Part shown: in pieces, positions 58,293 to 64,000 of the stretch
How the letters are laid out: every line of letters starts with the position of its first letter
Numbering within the stretch: the stretch's first letter is position 1
From: Pseudomonas sp. B21-015
Lineage (GTDB): Bacteria; Pseudomonadota; Gammaproteobacteria; Pseudomonadales; Pseudomonadaceae
Direction: 5' to 3'
Length of the DNA: 64,000 nt
NCBI RefSeq assembly: GCF_024749285.1
Contig: NZ_CP087196.1
Location: 5,084,001-5,148,000 of the forward strand
Program-made: the position numbers and the translations under genes
The notes under the pieces: generated by a model
What the model saw: the letters and a program-made list of their open reading frames with translations, nothing else
The model's database searches: none
Told to the model about the DNA's origin: nothing

Positions 58293-59520
58293 GTGGCTGG
58301 CAACAAGGACATCCCTCGGGTTAAAAACCCACCGTCAGGCGACGGGCATCACATCACCCACCGTTACATGACGGCCACCGAACTGGCCGAGCGCGATGCC
58401 AGGCAAAAAGCCTACGAGGTCATGCTCGCCAGGCAGCAGGCCTTCGAAGACAGCCTTCAAGTTGTCGCGAAAAAGGACGATGTTGTCCGCGCGGGATGCG
58501 TGTTCGCCAAGTCCTGCAAGTTGCCCGATGCAATCATCGACTACACGAATCCCTCCGGTGTTGTTCCGACCGACAGCCTGAAAGACTATGGCGAACTGGT
58601 TCTGCTCGGTGCCCGCGAGGCCGATGAAACCGGTGTCGTGCCGCTCAAGAAAATCAGTGGCACCGCGATTCCGGCAGGTTTCGGCAGCTTTGCTTTGACC
58701 GGCTCAGCGTTCGCCGCACTGTCCGCAGCCGCCGCCAGCACCGCTGCGGCCACCTTGGCAGGCCTGGTAGCCCTGGTCATACCGTCGAAGCCTTGGCGAC
58801 AGCTCGCTCTACACCGAAGATCAACTACGCGCCCTTAAACAGGCCCGTACCCGCGTGCGCCTGCGGGTCGAGCAGCATACTGACGGCAGTCTCAAGGGAT
58901 ACGGGTTCTACACCGGCAAAAACCGTGACTGGGAAATGGTCGATGTCGTGCAATTCACCTTGCGTGGCAGTCAGCAAGTGGCTGAGCTTGGAGATGGTGT
59001 CGAGCTGATCTGGACACCGGCGGAGGACGGTTCAAATATCCTTGGCATCCCCGCTTTGGAAGCCGCACCGCAAGCGCCGCATATCTGGGTTTATCCGCCG
59101 ACGAAGGCGGCTGACAGCATCATCGTGAATCCGGTGTATCCGCCTGAGTACAAGGATTTCATTCTGGTGTTTCCGGTTGGTTCCGGGGTGTCGCCGCTAT
59201 ATGTTGTGGTCAGCGCGCCTCGTAAAGGCTTGCCAACAGCTGGTCACAGGTATCATCCAGCGCCAAAAACTGAGGATATCAGTGCATTTCCTGGTCTAAA
59301 AAAAGCCAAGAAAAAGAACCCCGTCGTAGGTGGTGGAGGACTTAGAGAGCGTTGGACTGATGCAAAGGGCAAAACGATCTACGAATGGGACTCGATGCAT
59401 GGTGAACTGGAGGTATATCGCGCAAGTAATGGGAGTCATTTGGGAGCATTTGACGCCGTAACGGGTGAGCGACGCGATGATGCTAAAAATGAACGAAACA
59501 TCAAGAAAAAATACTTGTGA
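58293..59520 (+). pseudogene. E3-type (16S rRNase) S-pyocin, frameshifted
   Basis: The N-terminal part (MAGNKDIPRVKNPPSGDGHH...) and the pyocin-S translocation domain (VFAKSCKLPDAIIDYTNPSG ... GTAIPAGFGSFAL) are in one frame; after VALVIPS the frame shifts. Removing one A at 58788-58789 joins it to SLGDSSLYTEDQLRALKQAR in the second frame, giving one ~408-residue protein. The C-terminus is a colicin E3/cloacin ribonuclease domain: KKKNPVVGGGGLRERWTDAK, IYEWDSMHGELEVYRAS (Asp, His and Glu of the active site kept), and NIKKKYL. There is no long receptor-binding region, so either a short pyocin or a toxin delivered by another route is possible. As written, the toxin is not made. The immunity gene follows 7 bases after the stop. 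Confidence 0.85.
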
Positions 59521-59527
59521 GACAAAG

Positions 59528-59782
59528 ATGGGACTGAAGCTACGGTTGGAATGGTATGACAAGCAAACCGAAATTTGTAAGGGCGAAGAGTCCTCTAAAG
59601 ATTTAGGCGACGATGAGTCAATACTTGATGCTCTCGGCATCCCCGTCGAAAACAATATTAACAATGGGGGTTTTGATGTTGGCAGCCATTGGATCGATAT
59701 TATTCAACCCCACTTTCGCCACCTAATAGACCTAGGCACCCACGATTACCAACTATCTTTCGATTACCGCGAGAGCTGGTGA
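59528..59782 (+). CDS. E3-type pyocin immunity protein (cloacin immunity family)
   Basis: 84 residues, the length of colicin E3 immunity protein. Sequence blocks MGLKLRLEWYDKQTEICKGE, SKDLGDDESILDALGIP, NNGGFDVGSHWIDIIQPHF and QLSFDYRESW align with ImmE3. It binds and blocks the rRNase domain encoded directly upstream. It is intact although the toxin frame is broken. The region 59250-59820 is richer in A and T than the flanks, as expected for an exchanged toxin-immunity module. Confidence 0.9.
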   Translation: MGLKLRLEWYDKQTEICKGEESSKDLGDDESILDALGIPVENNINNGGFDVGSHWIDIIQPHFRHLIDLGTHDYQLSFDYRESW

Positions 59783-59838
59783 TCCAGTCGAGGCACTTAG
59801 CCTACCTTTAACTGGATGTCCTCAGGAGACACCGAATT

Positions 59839-60069
59839 TTGATTTATCGCGTAGAAGCGTTCGATATCGAAACCGAATTCCTCGCGTTCGAGGAAGATTT
59901 ACCCGACGGATCGGATGACCAACTGAAAGTCATCATGGGCTGGACTTCAGACCAGCAAGGCTGGGAAGGCTACAACCTGTCCCAGTTGCAACTTTCAGCG
60001 ATCGAAGGGCTGATAGGAAAGCCCATTCACGACCCAGACCATTACTTCCAACTCACGTGCAATGCGTGA
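59839..60069 (+). CDS. Small acidic protein, possible second immunity gene
   Basis: 76 residues from a probable TTG start, with AGGAG 11 bases upstream. It reads MIYRVEAFDIETEFLAFEED LPDGSDDQ and is acidic, small and soluble, all usual for nuclease immunity proteins. It has a conserved-looking GWTSDQQGWEGYNLS segment that I recall in DUF7683-type proteins found next to pyocins. No toxin of its own is nearby. A bidirectional terminator follows. Confidence 0.6.
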   Translation: MIYRVEAFDIETEFLAFEEDLPDGSDDQLKVIMGWTSDQQGWEGYNLSQLQLSAIEGLIGKPIHDPDHYFQLTCNA

Positions 60070-60082
60070 AGGCAGCAGACAC

Positions 60083-60118
60083 AAAAAACCCCGACCAGTC
60101 ACCTGATCGGGGTTTTCA
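60083..60118. terminator. Bidirectional intrinsic terminator
   Basis: AAAAAACCCCGA-loop-TCGGGGTTTT hairpin with A runs on the left and T runs on the right, between the pyocin module and the convergent lipoprotein gene. Confidence 0.9.
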
Positions 60119-60136
60119 TTTACCCTTCGTCCCCGC

Positions 60137-60601
60137 TTAGTGCGTAACGCGGCTGGTCCCACCCACAGTGGAGATCCGCACCCGCTCACCCACGCGGAAC
60201 ACTTCGTTTGGCTGAACTTCCTGCACATAGGCGCGCATGCTGCCATCGTCTTCGCGCACGGTGATTTCAACACCTTGCGTACGGGTCAGGCCTTCTTCGG
60301 CCGCCGAACCCACCAGGCCGCCGGCAACCGCGCCGATGACCGCTGCGACGATGCTGCCGCGACCGCCGCCGATGGCGCTACCGCCTACACCACCCACGGC
60401 TGCACCCGCGAGGCCGCCGATTGGGGTTTTGGTACCTTCGATTTTCACCGGACGCAGGGCTTCGATGGTGCCCATGCGAATCGTCTGCACGCGACGCGCT
60501 TCGTCACGGGAGTAGGAGTCACCGGTCAGGCTCGATTGGCAGCCAGTGAGCAACATCGCCATCGTGGAAAAGGAAGCAACCAGCAGAACAGACTTACGCA
60601 T
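60137..60601 (-). CDS. slyB: SlyB-like glycine-zipper outer-membrane lipoprotein
   Basis: 154 residues from the ATG at 60601 with GGAG 10 bases upstream; the longer frame is not supported. The lipobox is MLLTGC. The glycine-zipper 2TM segment (IGGLAGAAVGGVGGSAIGGG through VIGAVAGGLVG) is followed by a short beta domain (GVEITVREDDGSMRAYVQEV). SlyB/PcpY lipoproteins guard outer-membrane integrity and are often under PhoP control; no PhoP box is evident here. Confidence 0.88.
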   Translation of the reverse strand: MRKSVLLVASFSTMAMLLTGCQSSLTGDSYSRDEARRVQTIRMGTIEALRPVKIEGTKTPIGGLAGAAVGGVGGSAIGGGRGSIVAAVIGAVAGGLVGSAAEEGLTRTQGVEITVREDDGSMRAYVQEVQPNEVFRVGERVRISTVGGTSRVTH

Positions 60602-60769
60602 AGCATCAAACTCCATAGGACAGGTGTCCATTAAACTCCGCAGCTTGACGCCTGTCACGGTATCGCCCGGATAAAATTGGTTTCATTCAGGCCCGGTACA
60701 GGCACTTTTCGAACTCACCACACAGTAGCGTCAAATTACAAAATCTGCGCCGCTGACCCAAGGATTTCC

Positions 60770-61006
60770 ATGGATTACTTCATCATTGTCGTCACGACCG
60801 TCGCCGGTTTGTACTTCCATTGGTGGCTGTACGTGCGGATCAAACGCTGGATGGACCGCGACCTGGCCTTGTCACTGGCGGGTAAAGACGAACAGAAAAG
60901 AGCCTTCATGCTCCAGCAACTGGCGAACGCTCAAGCGCAGAAGATCAAGCGTCGAGACCTGCCCCAGTGGCTTGAGGCCGCTGCGGCAGGGTATCCCGAT
61001 CGGTAG
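60770..61006 (+). CDS. Small single-span membrane protein, hypothetical
   Basis: 78 residues from the ATG at 60770. It has one N-terminal hydrophobic helix (MDYFIIVVTTVAGLYFHWWL), then a basic stretch (YVRIKRWMDRD) and a soluble helical tail. It is probably anchored in the inner membrane with the tail in the cytoplasm. Its function is unknown. It is convergent with pdxH, with only 5 bases between the stops. Confidence 0.68.
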   Translation: MDYFIIVVTTVAGLYFHWWLYVRIKRWMDRDLALSLAGKDEQKRAFMLQQLANAQAQKIKRRDLPQWLEAAAAGYPDR

Positions 61007-61011
61007 ACCGT

Positions 61012-61659
61012 TTAGGGAGCCAGGCGTTCACGAACCCAGTCGGCGCCCTGCAAGCGGTAGTTGAGGCGATCGTGCAGACGGCTCGGACGGCCCTGCCAGA
61101 ATTCGATGCGCTCGGGTAGCAAGCGATAACCGCCCCAGTGCTCGGGACAGTGAGGCTGGGTGTCGCTGAAACGTTGCTCGGTGTTCTTGAGCAACGCTTC
61201 CAGTTCGCCACGATCGGCGATCACCCGGCTCTGGGGCGACGCCCAGGCACCAAGACGGCTGCCCAGAGGACGAACCTGATAGTAGGCGTCGGAATCTTCA
61301 GGCGTGACCTTCACCACCCGCCCTTCGATGCGCACCTGGCGCTCCAGGGCCGGCCAGAAGAACGTCATGGCCGCAAATGGATTGGTTGCCAGTTGCTGCC
61401 CCTTGTCGCTTTCATAGTTGGTGAAAAAGGTGAAGCCCTGCTCATCCAGGCCCTTGAGCAGCAGAATGCGGCAATGCGGCCGGCCGTCCTGATCGACGGT
61501 GGCCAGCGTCATGGCATTCGCCTCCACCGGCAGCTGCTCGGTTTTCACCGCGTCGGCGAACCACTGATGGAACAGCGTGAACGGCTCGGCCGGGGCTTGC
61601 GCCTCGGTCAGGCCATCACGGGTGTAATCGCGACGCATATCAGCCAAGGCCTTGGTCAT
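61012..61659 (-). CDS. pdxH: Pyridoxamine 5'-phosphate oxidase PdxH
   Basis: 215-residue FMN oxidase that makes pyridoxal 5'-phosphate from PNP or PMP. FMN-binding blocks [20 protein letters not shown] and [11 protein letters not shown], plus [19 protein letters not shown] and the C-terminal [22 protein letters not shown] typical of PdxH, are present. It starts 24 bases after the OmpA-like gene, possibly in the same transcript. Confidence 0.96.
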   Translation of the reverse strand: MTKALADMRRDYTRDGLTEAQAPAEPFTLFHQWFADAVKTEQLPVEANAMTLATVDQDGRPHCRILLLKGLDEQGFTFFTNYESDKGQQLATNPFAAMTFFWPALERQVRIEGRVVKVTPEDSDAYYQVRPLGSRLGAWASPQSRVIADRGELEALLKNTEQRFSDTQPHCPEHWGGYRLLPERIEFWQGRPSRLHDRLNYRLQGADWVRERLAP

Positions 61660-61683
61660 GGCGCATTCCTTTTGGTTAACGAA

Positions 61684-62694
61684 TCACTGCTTTGTAGCAT
61701 CGGCGGCGGTAGTGCTCTTCGAATCGGCAGCGGCTTTGGCCGGCGCCGTCTTTTTCGCTGGGGTCGCGGTTTTAGCCGGTGCTTTTTTGGCTGGAGCCTT
61801 GGCGGCCGCTTTCTTGGCCGGTGCTTTTTTCGCGGCTGCTTTTTTGGTGGCTGCTTTTTTGGTGGCTGGCGCAGGGGTAACAGGCTTGGCCACTGGCTTG
61901 ACGTCTTGCGCGACAACTTTGGTCACCGGCGCCGGTGCCGGCATGTTGTACTTGTTCAGCAACGCGACCATGGTGTCTGCCGGCGTCACCAACAGCTCGA
62001 CGCGACGGTTCAAGGCACGACCTTCAGCACTGTCGTTGGCGGCACGTGGGGCCTCACCGCCCATGCCGCGCAGCATCAGGCGATCACGTTGCAGGCCGCT
62101 GAGACGGAAGATCGCCGCCACTGCTTGGGCGCGCTCCTGGCTCAGTTTCACGTTGGCCGGTGCGGCACCCGAGGTATCACTGTGGCCGAGTACCAGCACG
62201 ACAGTCTTTGGATCGGCTTCGAGGATTTTCGCGACACGGGTGAACGGGCCGAGGGTCACCGGCAGCAGCATGGCCGGACGATCAGGGTTGAACGAACCTT
62301 CTACCGGGGCCGTGACGACCAGCACATTTTCACGGCGCTCGAGTTTCAGGTTGCTGTCCTTGATGGCCTCGCGCAGACGCGGTTCGTAGTCGTCGAGCCA
62401 GGCCTGGGTGACTTTCGGATCGGGCATCGGCACGGCTGCTTTGGCGGTGCTCTGCTCCTTGCCGCCGAACGGCCACCACCACTTGCCACCGGCATCGGCT
62501 TCAGCCTTGGTGACAGGTGCTGTGGCAGCAGGTTTCAGGGGTGCCGGGGCCGGGGTAGGTTCTTTAGTCGCAACCTTGTCGGAAGAACCGAACGGCCACC
62601 AACTGCTGCCGCCTGCGGCGTCATTTTGTGGGGTTTGTGCACAACCGGTGATAGCGAAGCACAGGGCCAGGGCGAGGGTTTTATTGGACGACAT
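61684..62694 (-). CDS. OmpA-family lipoprotein with histone-like Lys/Ala tail
   Basis: 336 residues. The lipobox is FAITGC (Cys at residue 18). A short repeated motif follows, SSWWPFGSSDK and KWWWPFGGKEQ. The OmpA peptidoglycan-binding domain (about 110-240) has VLVLGHSDTSGAAPANVKLS and the RALNRRVELLV end. The last ~90 residues are a low-complexity Pro/Ala/Lys tail with KKAAAKKAPAKK-type repeats like histone H1 or AlgP, which is unusual on an outer-membrane lipoprotein and could bind lipopolysaccharide or peptidoglycan. The repeat tract (about 61690-61880) is prone to length change. Confidence 0.85.
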   Translation of the reverse strand: MSSNKTLALALCFAITGCAQTPQNDAAGGSSWWPFGSSDKVATKEPTPAPAPLKPAATAPVTKAEADAGGKWWWPFGGKEQSTAKAAVPMPDPKVTQAWLDDYEPRLREAIKDSNLKLERRENVLVVTAPVEGSFNPDRPAMLLPVTLGPFTRVAKILEADPKTVVLVLGHSDTSGAAPANVKLSQERAQAVAAIFRLSGLQRDRLMLRGMGGEAPRAANDSAEGRALNRRVELLVTPADTMVALLNKYNMPAPAPVTKVVAQDVKPVAKPVTPAPATKKAATKKAAAKKAPAKKAAAKAPAKKAPAKTATPAKKTAPAKAAADSKSTTAADATKQ

Positions 62695-62807
62695 GGGATA
62701 TCCACAAAATGAAGTAATGAAGAATCAGACCGGGTTGCCCCGGATAAACAGACGCTTTGAAACCACACAGGCTTTCGGGTTCCGGCCCTGGCCCCCTTGA
62801 GCGTGAT

Positions 62808-63953
62808 TTACAGACAAGTGGCCAGTACTCGCACAAGCTTTTGAGCTCGTGGATCCATCAAAACGTACGGCCCCAGGGTATTTGTCACAAAGCCGAAGGC
62901 CACATCGTGTTCTGGGTCAGCAAAACCGATGGAGCCGCCGGCACCCGGGTGACCGAACGCCCGTGGGCCGAGGCCGTAGGTGGCGTTGGGGACGTCCGGT
63001 TGATCGAGCATGCAACCCAGGCCGAATCGGGTCCGGGTCAGTAACGTCTTGTCCTCGCCAATGCTGTGTTCGCGGGTCAACTCGTCAAGCATTTCGCTTT
63101 CCAGCAGACTGCCATCGAGCAGACCGGCGTAGAACCCGGCCAGGCTGCGGGCATTGCCGTGGCCATTGGCGGCCGGCTGCTGCATGCGCCGCCATTCCGG
63201 CTTGTTGGTGCTCGTCAGGATTGACGGCGGGTTGGTGAAGGCCCGGGTGGTCATGGCCGTCGGTTCGCGCATGGTCACTTGCAGCAAGCGCTGGGCCGCG
63301 GCATCACCGAGGTTGCCTTTGCTACGGGCGATGTGCGCCACACGATGAAACTCTTTGTCGGCAAGGCCGACGTGGAAATCCAGCCCCAAAGGCTTGGCGA
63401 CCCGCGCCACGATGGATTCGCCCGGCCCACGACCGTCGGCGCGTCGCAGCAATTCACCGACCAGCCAGCCATAGGTAATCGCCGCATAACCGTGACCTTG
63501 ACCCGGCGTCCACCATGGCGCTTCGGCGGCCAGGGCATCGGCCATGGTCTGCCAGTCGTAAAGTGCTTCGGCGGGCAGCAACTCGCGCAGTGCCGGCAGA
63601 CCGGCCTGATGGCAGAGTAACTGGCGCAGGGTCACGGACTCTTTGCCGGCGGCGGCAAACTCGGGCCAGTAGCGGGCGATCGGGGTATCCAGTTGCAGCT
63701 TGCCTTCGGCCACCAATTGCAGCGCCGTCACGGCGGTGAAGGTTTTGGTGCAGGAAAACAGGTTGGCAATGGTGTCGCTGTGCCAGGCCTCAAGGCCGTC
63801 CTTGTCGGCGGTACCGCCCCAGAGGTCGAGAACGGTTTCACCGCCGATCCGGATGCACAACGCCGCGCCGCGTTCCTGAGGATCGTCGAACAGCGCGGCG
63901 AACGCTTCGCGCACCGCTTCGAACTTAAGCTCGTAATGACCCTGAATCTGCAC
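62808..63953 (-). CDS. Beta-lactamase-fold serine hydrolase/esterase
   Basis: 381 residues from a GTG start with GGGAG 8 bases upstream; a TTG 6 bases earlier would be too close to this site. Class C beta-lactamase/EstB-type fold: catalytic SxxK in NLFSCTKTFTAVTAL, the Tyr motif in GYAAITYGWLVGELL, and HPGAGGSIGFAD near the C-terminus as the third motif. No signal peptide is seen, so a cytoplasmic esterase or peptidase is more likely than a resistance enzyme. Confidence 0.88.
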   Translation of the reverse strand: MQIQGHYELKFEAVREAFAALFDDPQERGAALCIRIGGETVLDLWGGTADKDGLEAWHSDTIANLFSCTKTFTAVTALQLVAEGKLQLDTPIARYWPEFAAAGKESVTLRQLLCHQAGLPALRELLPAEALYDWQTMADALAAEAPWWTPGQGHGYAAITYGWLVGELLRRADGRGPGESIVARVAKPLGLDFHVGLADKEFHRVAHIARSKGNLGDAAAQRLLQVTMREPTAMTTRAFTNPPSILTSTNKPEWRRMQQPAANGHGNARSLAGFYAGLLDGSLLESEMLDELTREHSIGEDKTLLTRTRFGLGCMLDQPDVPNATYGLGPRAFGHPGAGGSIGFADPEHDVAFGFVTNTLGPYVLMDPRAQKLVRVLATCL

Positions 63954-64000
63954 CCGCAACTCTCCCGGATAAACGCTCTACAAAGTGGCCCGCATTGTTC

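Overview
The window is a high-GC gammaproteobacterial chromosome segment that looks like the Pseudomonas fluorescens group. The evidence is the pca beta-ketoadipate cluster in its Pseudomonas arrangement, an emhRABC/ttg-type RND pump with its characteristic operator, xenB, a CcoM-type small oxidase subunit, and many copies of two Pseudomonas REP families, all in intergenic DNA. I saw no rRNA, tRNA, insertion sequence or CRISPR array.

Layout. 1-1.3 kb: ornithine-lipid acyltransferases (olsB end, olsA). 1.4-4.7 kb: acpH, an ArsR regulator with an MFS exporter and xenB. 5.0-11.7 kb: emhR and the emhABC efflux operon, in which emhA carries a one-base frameshift in a C tract. 11.8-15.8 kb (minus strand): a compact RiPP-type cluster. 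16.4-28.9 kb: an OprD porin and the protocatechuate/4-hydroxybenzoate pathway (pcaR, K, I, J, F, H, G, T, B, D, C). 29.6-37.3 kb: a small hypothetical gene, pitA, ccoM under an Anr-like box, small hypotheticals, rapA and an MFS gene. 37.6-42.7 kb: an MHYT-GGDEF-EAL protein, a dehydrogenase remnant and a divergent FtsZ/tubulin-like protein. 43-48.6 kb: a DUF2288 gene and the livJHMGF transporter. 48.9-51.3 kb: a bufferin-type operon (precursor, MNIO, partner, DoxX). 51.4-58.2 kb: a LysR/SDR pair, a lipoprotein, a flavoprotein, a PLP enzyme and nhaA. 58.3-60.1 kb: a frameshifted E3-type pyocin with an intact immunity gene and a second candidate immunity gene. 60.1-64 kb: a SlyB-like lipoprotein, pdxH, an OmpA-family lipoprotein and a beta-lactamase-fold hydrolase.

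The most interesting system is the 11.8-15.8 kb cluster. An 87-residue precursor-like peptide with an Os1348/NHLP-like N-terminus and a Cys-free C-terminus ending in Asp is followed by a GNAT, an HExxH-type peptide hydroxylase homologue, and one 656-residue protein that joins a DUF692/MNIO barrel to a SagB/ThcOx flavin dehydrogenase. The cluster has no YcaO, lanthipeptide synthetase, protease or transporter. A 17-bp hairpin separates the precursor from the enzyme genes, and its only imperfect pairs are G-U wobbles on the transcribed strand. The product is unknown. A second, unrelated MNIO system, the bufferin operon, lies about 34 kb away.
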